Assembly: GCA_039881145.1 (NCBI GenBank)
Contig: JAYKKI010000006.1
Coordinates: forward strand, 23,434,501-23,498,500
Origin: Druceiella hillmani
Taxonomy: Eukaryota; Arthropoda; Insecta; Lepidoptera; Hepialidae
DNA: 64,000 bases
Direction: 5' to 3'
Each line of letters opens with the position of its first letter. The first letter of the stretch is position 1. The translations under genes were made by a program, and so were the position numbers. This document shows positions 1 through 12,949 of the stretch, in pieces. The notes below the pieces were generated by a model. It made no database searches and was not told the origin of the DNA. It was given only the letters and a program-made list of their open reading frames with translations.

Positions 1-360
1 CTCAATATTTTGAGTACAAGTTTAAGTCTTTAGTCGGGTGCCATAAAATCATAACATGATGAAAAAGTACCTATAAACTTTAAAATATGTGGCCTTCACA
101 AACGGTTAAATAGATACAAATAAAAGGACATCAATATCAAAGTAATTATATTTTCTTTTATGAAGCATATCGTACATTATTACATCATCAATTTCTGTGA
201 GAATTCATCATGTTTTAATGCGCAGTAATGAGTCGAATATTTGTGAAACGCATAACAAGCCGAAGGGGAAAAAATATTGTCGGAAGAGTTCAGCGAGGAA
301 AACAACTCACGCTGTCGTCGATATGAAAAATTGTCTCACTGTTTCTCATTACAATTTAGA
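1..360 (+). repeat. Divergent dispersed repeat, block A (copy 1)
   Basis: This stretch aligns by eye with 3240-3440 and 27390-27670. Shared landmarks are a 'gtgagaattcatcatgtttt'-like segment near 200, a 'gaagggg'/'aaagggaaaa' segment, then a 'tcagcgaggaaaacaactca'-like segment near 290. The 94-codon frame at 197-481 is not conserved in the other copies, so I do not call it a gene. The block is one part of a larger non-coding repeat family (blocks A, B, C and D) that recurs across the window. I do not recognise the family. Confidence 0.55.
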
Positions 361-1979
361 GAAATATATTTCAATTATAATTATTATTCAATTATTTTTC
401 AGTTATAATTATATCCAATTAAGATTCAGATCAGTTCAGACACATCGCATGGCCGAAGAGACATCGTTGATGGATATCTGAGTTTACTGAGAATTTCCTC
501 TGCACCGAAATTTCGTAATAATAACTTATAGTCTGTAACTTTAGTGTATGATTTAAATAATTAGATACAAAAAACGATATAGGGAATATCAAATACTTCT
601 TAAATCACTTTTTGCAAAGTTGCAGTAATAGTCCAGTCATTGTGTAAAGGATTAATGTCTGCATCCTCGTTCGCGTGTAATTAATTATTTTTTAATCGCC
701 CGTTTAATTTTATTCCTTTCTTCCTTGATCGAAGTGTTTTAACAAAACGCACCAAAATCGTAATGGACTTAGCGTTAAATTCAATTTTTTGTGTATTGAA
801 ATAGTTTCAACGAGCCTTGATTAAGATGCGTCTTCCTAATTTTCTGGACACAGGTGCTGTTGATTTACCGCTCTCGAATTATAGCGAAATTAAATATTGC
901 CAATCTAACTTTTAATAAAACGAAACAATGTGACAATGAAATTAAAACGTAACACATTCAAAATTTAATACCAAATCAAACAATCTCGCATTAAGTCATA
1001 AACATGATTGAACAATTTCAAATCAATGGTACCAGACTTACTCGAGTTTTAATATAAAATAATGACCTCTAGAATCCGAGCGGTCAAACGACGTAACTAT
1101 TGCAACGACATTAACGAGGCTTTTATCTTTATATATTGAACGCGTGCGACCTGCTTATGACTTTCTAGTCTATGGAAAAAAATTAGTTTTTTTTCGTCTT
1201 TATCTCTGGATATACTTTTGGTTACTATAAAACCATAAATACCACATGTAGATCAATACAAATGTAATTTTCACGCATCCGATCTAGATACTTTTTCTTT
1301 AGTCTTTGTAAGACATGGGTTCAAAATCTTTAGCGACGTATCTGAAACGTGGGATGGATTTCCGAATTCGGAAATTATCTTTACTGAGCATTATCAAATA
1401 AAAAGGACGTAGTCAAAAGCTCGGTTCAGATGTTATAAGCCTTTGAAAACGTATATACATACTTACATGCATACACACATTTTTACAGACTCTCGTGATT
1501 TGCAGTGTGTTTACCCACTACCATTTTCCATGAAAATACACTTTTTCTCTTACTTTCATTAATCCCTCCTTGAGGCTAGTGTTCAAGAAATCGACAAAAT
1601 TTGAATCTGTTTGCAGGTGGGTATTATTTGTAGATTTTTTATTGATTTCCAAAAAAGCTGAAATATATACGGAAAGTCAATTTATTTAATCGTTGGGGCC
1701 AAATGAAGATTTTTGGACATTGTGAAAGCGTGCCCCATCGTATTTGTTTCTAAAAGCTCACTTTCACCTAAAATCGAAAAGGTTGTACTGAAGGTTGCCC
1801 GAATGTGCTGTCACTCCTATACTAATAATCTAAAACCGATTAACACGCGCTGCGCAGGATATCGGTGGTTTCAAAATGACTCTGATGTTGGTGCCAATTA
1901 TTTGAATACTCTGACTTTTTTGCCCTAAATTTATTTCAATTCCTGAAGAAATATTTCCCATCATAATTTTTATCTTTCC

Positions 1980-2420
1980 GCAATTGTTACTTTAACAAAA
2001 TGGATCGCCGCTGAGGGTGGCTGGCTCGTTTGTGAGATATCGTCAACCCTTGCCGTCGCTCTTTACTCTGATCTATTTGTTTCCCTAAACTGAACGCTTG
2101 ATCTATTGTACCTAGCTACCATTATAATACCGTCATCAATGTTCCTATAAATTGGATAAGGGGTTACAGCTTTTGAACTCGTAATGCGTGATGCTTCATG
2201 GATGATTGTGCAATTTGATCAAGTATGCCTGGTCTATAGAAAAATGATAAATGCGTAAATATAAGTTAGACCAATTAACTTAAAATATTGTATTTTCCTG
2301 GCTGATTAACTTTTATCTACAGTGTTTCAATGAATAAAGCATGAATAGTAAAAAGAATTTACTTATCACTCTACTCTTCAACCTTGTATAGTAATGTAAT
2401 AAATTGCAAAATATCAATGC
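1980..2420 (+). repeat. Divergent dispersed repeat, block D (copy 1)
   Basis: It aligns by eye with 29740-30020 and 33960-34460. Shared landmarks in order are a 'gtaattgttactttaccaaa'-like start, a 'cttaactgaacg.atgatct' segment, a 'tataaattgg..aggggtta' segment, a 'gtaatgc.tgatgcttca' segment, and an end near 'ttgtaatgtaatgaattg'. No reading frame is shared between copies. The stretch 481-1980 between blocks A and D has no gene that I can support. Confidence 0.55.
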
Positions 2421-3239
2421 GGGTACTAACCAGCAAGTGTAATAATTATTAAATTGCAAAATTTATAAAAACAATTTAATTGACAGGCTTTAAGTTTTCT
2501 TTGTAATCGTTTGCATAACAATTAATTCTTCCAAGTACAAGCGAAATGTATCTCGCTTACAGAACTCACTGTTTGGATGGCACTAACATGCCTTAAGCAC
2601 ATGAAGTGTGGAATTATTTTAATTAAAATAATGTATCTTCCAATATTCTTTATAGAATAGTCACTAGTGTTACTTCTATGCTATAATAGTATTCTACATT
2701 TATAATGACCTGCTATGATAATTTGCGTCGCAAGACCGATTCAAATCTTGCGATTTCCCGAAGGCTATTTTAATAAAATTTAAATTAAATTTTATTTTAA
2801 AAATGACACCACCATGTTGTAGTAGAAATTCATTCATCTAGACCGGGTAATTTAATTCGGTAAAATAATATAGATTAATTTTCTAATTTAGCTGGTGGAC
2901 ATGACTGCCACATGTGAGAAAAAAAATTGGTTAATTACTTGCAGATATTTTCCCACGAAATTTATTAAAATATAAAATTAAACGTACCATTTTTGGAAAT
3001 AATATTTGTCCACGCGAAATAATATCTTATGGCGATGTTATAAATTTTTTGCGCCGTTTTTAATTCTTGCAAAAAGTGACAAAACCTTTTTTAGATAAAA
3101 CATAATATTTCAAACGTTCTTACAAGCGACATAATTTATGTACTTTGATTGTAAGATAATTTTCTAGCAATTTTCGTAACTTAAAAATCTTAAAACCATT
3201 AAAAATACGATCTCAATTACACTGTTCTATAAATATTAT

Positions 3240-3440
3240 TAAAGTAATATCAAGGTAATGAACAATATATTTTGCATCGCTGCATCATACATTTCAACAA
3301 AAATTTATCGTTTTTTCGTAAGCAATGTCGCATTAAACGTCAAGAGAACTCGTGAAAAGCCAAAATAGAAAACATAAATATTACCGGGAAAGTTCAGCAA
3401 GAAAAACAACTCTCGTCGACGGTATGAAAAAAGGTACCAA
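3240..3440 (+). repeat. Divergent dispersed repeat, block A (copy 2)
   Basis: A partial copy of block A, recognisable from the 'gaaagttcagcaagaaaaac' segment at about 3388 followed by 'tcgtcgacggtatgaaaaa'. It matches 280-330 and 27620-27660. The 61-codon frame here is not kept in the other copies. The stretch 2421-3239 before it holds no gene I can support. Confidence 0.5.
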
Positions 3441-3673
3441 TGCCCTACCTACGCCTAAAACTTCTCAGTTTTATCGATTCGTGACTAATTCCGCGACGTA
3501 TTTTCTTGGGTTTGTAATTATATTAATAAGGTCTTAATTTCTTTTAGTCGAGGGGGTTTTCAAAAAATGTATTTAATCATTATTCAATTACAATGATTAC
3601 ATCCGTCGTGGGTTGTTTAAAAGTTTTTAATTTTGCTCTTTATTTTTTACTTTTTTTACTGAATATCGTATAT

Positions 3674-4165
3674 AAATTGGTCAAACGATTTTGGAGAAAA
3701 ATGGAAGCATTCATTTGCAACAAAATGTGAGCTCCCTGGTGAGATAACACCATAACATCTATCTGGAAACCATCGCCGATTAGTCCCAAATATTTTGTAG
3801 AAAACCGTGTCTAAATCGTCAAACAATTTTTTATAAATGGGAACATTCGTTTACAACGAAATGTTCATTGCGGCGCCCCCTGGTAAGCTAACATCATAAC
3901 ACGTATCTAAAACCATCGATGATAAGTCCCAAATATTTTGCAGAAAATTGTATTTAAATCGGTCAACAGTTAGGAAAACAAATGGGAACATTCGTTTGCA
4001 ACAAAATGTTTATTGCGGCGCTCCCTGATGAGTAATTACCGTAACAACTATCTAAGAACTATTGCCATAGAATCACAAATATTATACAGAAAACTAGTAT
4101 CTAAATCGGTCAAACCGTTTTGGGAAAATTGGAATGCACGCATAAACAAACAAACAAAGAACCTC
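3674..4165 (+). repeat. Four tandem units of a retroelement 3' tail, period 139-147 bp
   Basis: Units start near 3674, 3813, 3956 and 4103, each at 'aaatcggtcaaac' or a variant. Each continues through 'ggaacattcgtttgcaac', 'ttgcggcgccccctg' and 'agtcccaaatattttg'. The last, shorter unit ends in a (caaa)n run at 4144-4160. Tandem 3' units ending in a simple repeat are typical of non-LTR elements of the RTE/CR1 kind and their SINE partners. No coding part is attached. The 60-codon frame at 4013-4195 lies across units and is not a gene. Confidence 0.65.
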
Positions 4166-4199
4166 TCTCTAAACGCATATACCTCCTCTGAGTAAAAAT

Positions 4200-7100
4200 G
4201 ACAAATTGGGAAGAAGTTTATTATTGTAACTTTGATAGTACCAGTATCTGTTTTATGTAAATTGACTATTATAATATAAAAAGTAATATCTACGATTGCG
4301 TTCTCTTTTAATTCATTTTCGTGTTTGTGAAATTTGGTGGTTCATTTCTTATTGGGTGCTTCTCGCGATTTCGTCCGAGCAACCATTTAATTATGATTGA
4401 ATTTGATATTAAGCAATTAAATAAAGTCTTCTTAAAAAATTGTTCGTACAAAATGTTTAGTATAAAAAGTTTAAATTATAGTAGTCTTCGCAGACAATGT
4501 CTAATCTATAGTAGTTCCAGACATCTTCTTTCAAAATGCCGCACAATCTAGACATCTTGTGAAATATAGGCGTTTTATTTCAGCTTTTGTCGCTTAAATT
4601 CCAATATCAACAAACTATATTTCTTTATTATATATCTTTTAATATATATATATCAATACGATTGGAAGAAGAATGGTCTGACGGTGAATTCTGCAGTTAT
4701 TCGGATTTATCATTGCAACAATTATTTTGTAAATTTTATTTATTTCCACGCTTCATTTTTAATGTTTATACGTCCATTAAATAAAACATAGCACCGATCT
4801 ATTTTTACATTTCCCTGGTGATATATATAATTTTTGTTAATAATAATTTTATCTTTTATTATGTGCCATACGATTATTGCTATCATTTTTTTTGTTTATA
4901 TTTTCACCGTAATTGTATTTTAAAAAAGTGTTGTTAAATTTCAGATTCGTTTATGTAGCTAGCGTTCCTTTTTTTTAAATTGCAACGATACAATTTTGAT
5001 TATTATTATATGTCTTCCATTCTTCATTTTTAATTGTATTACATATTTACTGCATATTTTTGGTAATTTCATAAACAAAATTAAAAATGACGAAATCTGC
5101 ATTTGGCCAATTATGTTAATCTGTTGGAAGACTGGCAACTAGTTTACTGGTATAAATAGCGATTCAACTATTTTCATACGTTTTCAATGATTTGATTCTA
5201 ATGAAGCCATCCTTGAAACCTTTTCATCTAAACCTTAAAACCCCTCCAATAGTATTGTTTACATTTTCAATAGTGTCCCTAGAATTTTCATAAGAAAACT
5301 TATAGATAAATTAGCATTGAGTTTCAAAATCCTTTTAATTATTCCAGAAAACGCGATTTATACGCCGGCCATGAAATTTAAAAATTTAGAAAGTTGAAAA
5401 CTTTCCTGTGTAAAGTAAAAAAAGGATGCGATAAATAGAAAGATGGATCGACGCGTAACTGAACTTTTTAAAATAACGTCGTATTTATTTTGAGGTATTG
5501 AATCTTACAAAAGTGATCTTGTTTTATCTTTATATATTAAGAAAGAATTCATAGTTTCATAATATTGTTTATAGCGAGTTTCGGAAAGCAAACTATGATA
5601 TGAATTTTAAAAGAGCCGCAGGTACAATATATTATACAAGGTTCTTCCTAGCACTGTATTTCGAAAACGTATGTTATCAAAATCAAGTGTCTACTAACGA
5701 CAAGTTAATAGTATATTAGGTTATTAGCCGAAAATTTTCTGTGCTTTTTTTTTAGCCGCGAGTAGTAACGTAGAAATAAAGATCAGGAATATATAGCTTC
5801 AAAATCACGTATTCCATTCGCGTTTCGTGTTCGTGTCATGAATCAATTGTTTTTCATCCGTGCGACCCCTTATGACGAGTTTTAGAGCTGTCTTAGAGCG
5901 GTATGGGCAGGCGTTAGCCTCCATAAAGCAGTGACGCACGCATTACAAACAACAACGCTGACAAAATTTAATCTTCACTGATAGTTAATTTGTTATTTTA
6001 CTAGAGGTCAAATATATTTTAGCCCTTTGTCTCTCTCTACCGCTTACATCTTCCAGGAATGTCTTGTGGTCTACGATCCGTAGTTCTTTTTTATTCACTC
6101 TATTTATCATTTTCTTGTTAAGGACGTTTATATTTTTATTTTATTATAAGTAATACCGTGTTGAAAATAAATTCAGTTACAATCTTGTATCACGAATTAG
6201 CATTAAAGTTCAAAACCACTAAAGTGATGCATCAGGGAGCAGCAAATTACATTGAACCGTGACTTTCGTAAGAATTACTATTTAAATTTTACATTAATTT
6301 TCTTGCTTTCTGATATTTATATATTTTCTTCTACATATAGTAGCGTGTACGGGTTCGAATAATGAATGAAAATATAACTTTTTTATGTCACAAAAGTAAA
6401 ATTTTGTTTTTAGTATTACACATTTCTACCCTAATGGATCTTCTATTCAGTAAATTGTATATATAATGAAATTTTGTTAAATTGGTAAATAATTAATTGA
6501 CATAAAAAGTGATCGTTTTTTGTTGTGAAAATTCTACAAGAGCGATAAACACGATACGAAAATGAAAACCGGTTCGAATATAAGTTTTTTAACTTCAGTG
6601 GCTGAAAAATAAATAATCAGATGACGTCCGGTCTGAATCCAATTATTTATTGTTCAGCCAGTTAAATTAAAAAACTTATTTAATTCGCTTCTTGAGTGGT
6701 AATCATAAAGAAACACTTCGTAACATCGGTTTTGTTTACGAAATCTTACTATTTCTTTTTAATTTCAACTAACTTATTATGAAACTGTTTGTCAACATTT
6801 TCGTATTTTTTTTTTAATTTAAGATATATGTATCGAAGTTTCATTTTTATCTAAGTCCTGTTTTATTCTATTAAATTAAAAAAAATTGAAATTTATAAAA
6901 ATTGAAAAGTTTTTCTCCTTAAAACAGGATAAATGTTTAAAAATAATAAAAATTTAAATTTATAAAAATTTAAAAGTTTTTCTCCTTAAAAACCTTTTTT
7001 TTAAATTAGTGCTTTTATTTAGATATCATTGATTCGAATTTATGTAAATATTTTTTAATAAAAGTTTTTAATTGCCGTAAGATTTATAGTATTAATCAGG

Positions 7101-7740
7101 AATTAAACACATCTTTTAAATTGAAAAATAAAACTTTGCTGTAATTTTAATTTTTGCATACATGTGCCAGGCGCACACCCTCGTATGTCACTATATTGAA
7201 TCGTGAAAGTCATATAAATGAAGGACTCCCGTACATAACTGAGAAGAATAGGAGAGAAAGGGTTAAGAGGAACAGTAGATGATTTTAGCTTTGGTAATTG
7301 CACGGTCGGAGTACTTTTTTTAGAGAAGTAGCTTTAATTATTTGGGACGACTGAATCTATATTTACTAAGAACAAGCTTTTTTGGTTCTTACGATACAAT
7401 TTGAAAATAAACATTCAAGTCACATTGTTCGAGTATGATATTCTTTAAAGTTGTAGCCGAGTTATGCCAAACCAGGAGTAGTTAAATATAGACACACAAA
7501 TACATTGAAAATGTTGTTTGGAGCATGTATCGTTTTGATAAAAAAATGTGTATTTGATAAAAATATATGATTTTAACCTTCACAGCGATTTCACCACTGG
7601 TTATATGTATGCAGTTTTTAATTCAAGGATTTTTACACACATTTCCGTTTTGAGTCGAAGGGTGTAAGCTGATAACGGAATGAATTTGAGACGAATATTA
7701 AAAACGATCATTAAAAAATAACAGACGTTAAAACATTTTG
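4200..7740. other. AT-rich stretch with no supported gene
   Basis: The only ORFs are short frames without recognisable domains. Two small structures are visible. One is an imperfect inverted repeat at 6581-6678 with arms of about 38 bases beginning 'taagttttttaac'. The other is a direct duplication at about 6880-6990 in which a segment ending 'aagtttttctccttaaaa' occurs twice. Bases 5860-5960 are richer in GC than their surroundings but carry no frame I can recognise. Confidence 0.5.
6581..6678. repeat. Imperfect inverted repeat
   Basis: The left arm starts 'taagttttttaacttcagtg' and continues to 'aaataat'. The right arm is its imperfect reverse complement, ending 'ttaaattaaaaaactta'. A spacer of about 24 bases, 'cagatgacgtccgg...', lies between. 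It could be a small foldback element or the relic of one. No flanking duplication is obvious. Confidence 0.5.
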
Positions 7741-7747
7741 CATTAAC

Positions 7748-7937
7748 AATTAAATGAAACTACGTGATGTAGTACTATTTCTTCTTTCTTTAAATTCTTT
7801 ACCACGACTTAGGTTTGGTTGTATTACAACACCTTTAGGTGGGCTATTAGCAAGAATCTTTGCTAATAGCCAACCTGAAGATGTAATACAACGAAACCTA
7901 GGTCACCTAGGTACATCACGTAGTTTCATTTAATTGT
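7748..7937. repeat. Head-to-head inverted pair of a short element with a hammerhead-like core
   Basis: The left arm is the reverse complement of the element seen in plus orientation at 62555-62705. The right arm repeats it in plus orientation, though shorter. Both arms run outward through 'ttgctaatagcc', 'acct(g/a)aagatg', a short hairpin 'ttgtaatacaa', 'cgaaaccta' (degenerate in the left arm), then 'cgtagtttcatttaattg'. The arms meet at 'caagaatctttg'. The core follows the hammerhead order CUGANGA, stem, GAAAC, but with one extra base before the stem. Penelope-like elements are known to carry hammerhead motifs in their terminal repeats. Membership of that class is an inference. Confidence 0.6.
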
Positions 7938-8469
7938 GAATAATGAATTTCCACAAAATTAACGCCAAATATATTCAACATTTTGCATTATTATTTCTTA
8001 AATACCTTATCACCATATTCAACTGAAATTATCTAAAATATACTCAACTTTACTGCTATTTATTTCCTTAGTGACACTATTTTACAATAAAAAATTATTT
8101 AGATGAAGATAAATTTATAGCGAATTTTATTTTTCTCATACTGTTGTCATAAAATTTTATCACGTCAAGTTTTTTAAGTATATCCACAAGAAGTTTTCAA
8201 AGAATCTCATTCGCAGTGATCACTTGATTTTGTTTTAAATAGTTATTAAAGATTTTACTTGTTTTAAAACGTCATTAAAGATATAAATGAAATCCGAACA
8301 ACTTTTGCTATGTTTATGATAAAATTATTCTGACAAAGACAAAAAGACCAATTACAGAAGCAGTGAAATGGGCGTTCTTCTAGTGCTTCCAAATCACGGT
8401 AACAAATTTTATATAATTAGATTAAAAATGTACTCTTGGAGTAACATGTGAAAATTAAAGAGAAAGTAT

Positions 8470-9680
8470 AGGAATTAATTGGGCTGCAGAACACAGAAAA
8501 ATACTTGCAATTTAGAGTTCCTATGATATGGGAATTCCAACAAATCGTTACGGGCTGTTACTTTTGCCTTAAAACCTTTTTTGAAAACAAAAAAAGAAGC
8601 ACCTGCAATACCCTGATGTTACGTCGATCACAAAACCTTTATTGCATTGTGATCTCGTATCATTGTCCAACAGTTCAAATAAAGAGAATGAACTAGAGCA
8701 CATGGAGACTGAAATGGACGAATCTGTTTCAAACCCGAACACTAATTATGATGATGATTATCTTGGGTTCTTCAAGACTTTTGAACCACAATTGTTTTCA
8801 CAGAGTGAATTAAATGACCTTATAAGAGATCTGCAGCTTTCAAAAAGTAACTCGAAATTGCTTGCTTAGTCGCTCCAGCAATTTAATTTGTCAGTTCCTG
8901 ATACCCTAGCAACTGCTTACTACAGACAGAGTGAACAATGTACAGAGTATTTTAAATCAGAGGATGCATATGTGTGTGGTGCCGCGATGTTTGTGGTCTT
9001 TTTGAGCTTATGAACTAGTTTTACGATCCTGAAGAAAGTTGTTTGTTCATATATTCCACAAAAGTTAATCCAAAAGCATTATTATTACATAATGGCAATT
9101 AAAAGTCATCCTTTGCCTTGGACATGCCATAAGTTGCAAGGAATCGTATGAGACAATGACAATATTAAACTAATTAAATATGAAGAACACCAATGGAAAG
9201 TGTGTGGCGATTTAAACATCATGTGATTACTTTTTGGTTTACGGGGAAGTTATAATAAATATTGCTGCTTTTTATGTTTATGTGATAGTAGGGCCAGAAA
9301 AGAGCACTATATTAAAAAAATAATGGCCTATAAGAAATAAATATATACCAAATAAAATACATGTTAAACAAAATCCTCTAATCGATCCAGAAAATGTAAT
9401 TTTACCACTACTTCATATCAAACTAGGATTAATGAAATTTAAACAAAAAAACTTGACAAAAAAACGATCCTTCCTAATCTCTCTATTAACAAGTTTAAAG
9501 AAGGAATAGTTGTTGGCCCTGAAATAAAAAAACGATATAAATAACATTTTGACTGTCACTTATCCATTTTGAAAAAGATACTTGCTACTTTTTTAAAGCA
9601 GCATTGGAAAATTTCTTGAGAAACAATAAAGCAGACGATTATAAATAATTTGCATACAATTTATTACAGAAAAAAAAATT
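8470..9680 (+). pseudogene. Transposon-derived protein pseudogene (uncharacterised family)
   Basis: Conceptual translation in shifting frames gives, in order: an 'FRVPMIWEFQ' segment, 'GCYFCL' at about 8550, an acidic stretch, 'LNDLIRDLQLSKS' at about 8810, 'LLLHNGN' at about 9075, 'HQWKVCGDLN' at about 9190, 'YNKYCCFLCLCDSRA' at about 9255, 'LLHIKLGLMK' at about 9410 and 'LENFLRNNKADDY' at about 9605. From memory, this order matches a multicopy family of uncharacterised proteins in insects, cnidarians and other animals, usually annotated only as 'uncharacterized protein' and probably transposon-encoded. I cannot give it a formal name. At least six in-frame stops and several frameshifts show that it is dead. 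The open frames at 8505-8696 and 8642-8869 are two of its pieces. Confidence 0.6.
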
Positions 9681-9689
9681 AAAACATTC

Positions 9690-10490
9690 AAATTTCAATG
9701 GAAATTGCAAAATAAAATTATTTTGGTACCTTGCACCAACGATTTAACAATATTTTGCGTTTATACTTATATGCAATTGATATTTTCTTATATTCCATTT
9801 GTGTACATGTACGCTAAATATTATTTTTAATTTAAACAAAGTTCTAATTATTGTATTTACTAAAGTTTGCATAAAAAGTTAACATGCCATGATACGTATT
9901 CTTAACTAAACAAAAAGAAAATTATCCGCCTTCTTATTACGATCATCATAATATTAACTATGGACTACATATTACTCTAACCCTGATAATTGTTTTTTAT
10001 TTATTACTTTTGCCATGGTCAGTAAAAAATTCATAACTGAAATTTTTGTACGTTATGTTATAGTAAATTTAGATAAAAATACAAAAAATTCACAAGCGAG
10101 CTTTTAGTCAGAAATGAAATAAAATACGCATATATAAAAAGAAAACAAGATTAATTTTAATTAATTATAGAAAGAAAACAAGATTAATTTTTTTAAATTT
10201 TTAGTTCAAAATTAACATAATTAACCACATATTATATTAAATTCTGCTGACTGAAAACTTCTATTTTTATAAGGACAATTTATTTATAGTGTTTAATTAC
10301 ATATTATGTTAATAGACGGTGACTGGAATAAATTATAGTGTTATCTGGTGGGCGGAACGAAAATCTGCAATTATCTTGGCGTGGAATTTTCACCTTTTGT
10401 AATCAGTGTGGGTCTTTAAATTGCCATCTTTAGATTTTAAATACACTGTTATATAAATATTTTTTTAATTCAAATTGTATGCTATTCCCC
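9690..10490. other. AT-rich stretch with no supported gene
   Basis: It holds only small duplications. At 10140-10200 'aagaaaacaagattaatttt' occurs twice, and an 'acatattat(a/g)tta' segment occurs near 10225 and 10300. A coding or RNA feature is not visible. Confidence 0.4.
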
Positions 10491-10494
10491 TATT

Positions 10495-10930
10495 TTTTTA
10501 TATCCTTCTTAAATTATATTTTGTGTAAACTACAGTTCCTATGTCACGATTTCTGTATTTCAATTTTTCCTTTTTTCATGTCACTCATCATTAACTTCAC
10601 TGACGTTATTCTATTTACGTTATATACTATAAATGACGCGTAGAGGTCAATAGACGTATTGACAGTCATTAAATTGTTGCGTGCTACGTGGGTACGAAGC
10701 GTAGCACGTAGATCCGCATTAACGGGTTGGCATAAAATGGAAGAATCTAGTTCTATCCACCGAATATTTGACCTTGGTCGTCATCTCCTATATATGTACA
10801 ATATTTAATACTAATAATTATTGTGTGTGTATTTAGCGTATCTCTGTTTTGTATTCTTCTTGCAGAAACAATATCTGACCAAACCTATATCTGAAAATAA
10901 TATAGAATACGCATTCGAAATTCGTATGAA
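10495..10930 (+). repeat. Dispersed long repeat, unit E part 1 (copy 1)
   Basis: It aligns by eye with 42985-43310. Shared landmarks are 'ccttcttaaattat' near 10506, a 'tacagttcctatg' segment, 'aacttcactgac', a 'gatgcgtag'-like segment, then 'gtattcttcttgcag(a/g)aaacaat' followed by 'ctga'. The second copy has a long (TA)n tract where this one has unrelated sequence. At 10680-10708 there is a 9-bp stem-loop 'cgtgctacg...cgtagcacg'. The 77-codon frame at 10821-11054 is not conserved. Confidence 0.6.
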
Positions 10931-11059
10931 AAATCGTTTAAATGTGGTATATGGGTATATCATGACCTTCTACAAAAAAACTATTATTATTCACGTCATT
11001 AAATTTGGCATCAATTGGATCGTAAAATCAATGAAACCATCATCCACAGAATAGCAACA

Positions 11060-12940
11060 TTTACAACATTTATCTTTATATATTCATATAAATATAGTTA
11101 ATCTGCAAATTGATGTGATAATGTGGAAAACTACCTTTCCACAAATTTCTTGCTATATAAATCATAATCCTTGTTAATATATTACTAGTAAATTCATACT
11201 AAAACATCAAAATGATTATAGTTATTATTGATAAAAAAGACTATCTTAAGTGAAGCAATCACCAGATAAACCGTCTTTTTCCCAATAAAGTGAAAAAAAA
11301 TTCGTTTCGGCCCATTGCGGGGTAACTAATTATTTAATAAGTTATTGCACTCATTAAATATTATTGCATTTTAATTCCTTTCATTTTCTAACACTTTTCA
11401 AGGAATTATTTATTTTGAACTAACTTAGATGACTTATTTCGTACATGCCTCAACTTTAACTCTGTGTAATTAGTTCACTTGTAATATTTTTAAAAATATT
11501 AGACAATATTACAATTGAATCTTAATAAACCCTCAAGTGTAAATATAATTTAATCCATTTTTTTCATACATTATTATGAATCAAATCATCATCGATGGTC
11601 ATATGTAACTTCAATCTTCTGAAACCTATTTGTTAATTGTGGGCTCGCAGCATTAAAATTTAAAATTTAACCCCATTCCAACTCAATCAATGATACTAAA
11701 AGTTAAACTAACAAATAGTAACTACAGATAAACGTCTCAATTAACCAAACATTTAATTGATTCTCACCGGGTTTCGGTTCGAGAGCCCATCAAAGCAGTC
11801 GATGCTTTGATGTTAAATACATTTAAGATTTTGATGTTAAATGAACTTTATTTGCAAGATGGTATGCTAAACGTGAATGCTATATTATGAATTTTATAAA
11901 GAAAGTCGGTGTTGAATTTCGTTGCTTTGAATTGGTTTTAATTTCATGAATAATATGGGAAATTTTAGGAAAAACCTTACTTATGAGGCAACACGTGTTC
12001 ATTTTTTACGCCTGTATTGGCAGTTTTAGTAAAGGAATTTCGTTTTTCTTTAAGAAATTACCGAGCTACATCCTATAGCAATTACACTATTTTTCCGTTT
12101 AAAAACCACATGTATTGATTTTAATCATAACTATATCAATATTAACTTCTATAATTATATATAATCGTTTAAACATCCATACATCGCATTTATAATATTA
12201 GTTGTATATTTGTAAGTATTTTTGCTCTTTTTGTGAAATTATTAATACGTATATCTTATCTATGTCCTTTTTGTTACACTTTATGTTTAATCGAATTTTT
12301 TTCTTAAAATATGAGAATCAGTTTGCTTTACTTACATGTATATAAAAGAAGAACTAATTGTTTAGTGATACGTCTCTTTCAATTGACTAAATTGCTACAT
12401 ATTATAAACCTGCAATAAGGATTAATTCTGTACATCTATGAAAAAATATTTTTGGAGGCTATTCCCCGTAAACAGAAGACCAAAAACAATTTAAAAAAAT
12501 ATTGTGTGTAATATATTGTGTTCACATCATACAAAAATAACTGAACGAGTTTCCATTAAGCTTAGCATCGGGATACTTTATGCTACAGAATAGTTCTCAG
12601 GACACATTTTAAGTTCATTCTTCAGAGTTTCTGAGTACTCTATAGAAAAACTACCTGCAACACAATACGATTCCGGTTGAGCAAGCAATATGCGACTGAA
12701 CTACATGCTTCAAAAACAATGCCAAAATATGGACATAAAATTATAACATCTCATTCAAAACAACTTCCCGCTTTGGTACATAGTACATGAGGTTAATACG
12801 TATAGTGTTTTGGGACAGTAGCCAATATTCTTTATAGAAGAATTCTTCATAGTTAATTGAAGAATTTTCTTTTTCCAAAATTTTAAGAACGCCAGTAAAA
12901 TCTAATTACGGAGTAAAGTTTTGTCAGTAAATAGTTTAGT
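11060..12940. other. AT-rich stretch with no supported gene
   Basis: This roughly 2 kb lies between the two parts of repeat unit E. In the second copy the parts are only about 0.26 kb apart, so the stretch is either an insertion here or a deletion there. No long ORF, terminal repeat or RNA gene is visible. Confidence 0.4.
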
Positions 12941-12949
12941 ATACTCTAT

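Noticed and set aside
2725..2765. Possible tRNA-like T-arm ('cgcaagaccgattcaaatct')
   Set aside because: A B-box-like core and a short stem are present, but no A box, acceptor stem or cloverleaf can be built around it.
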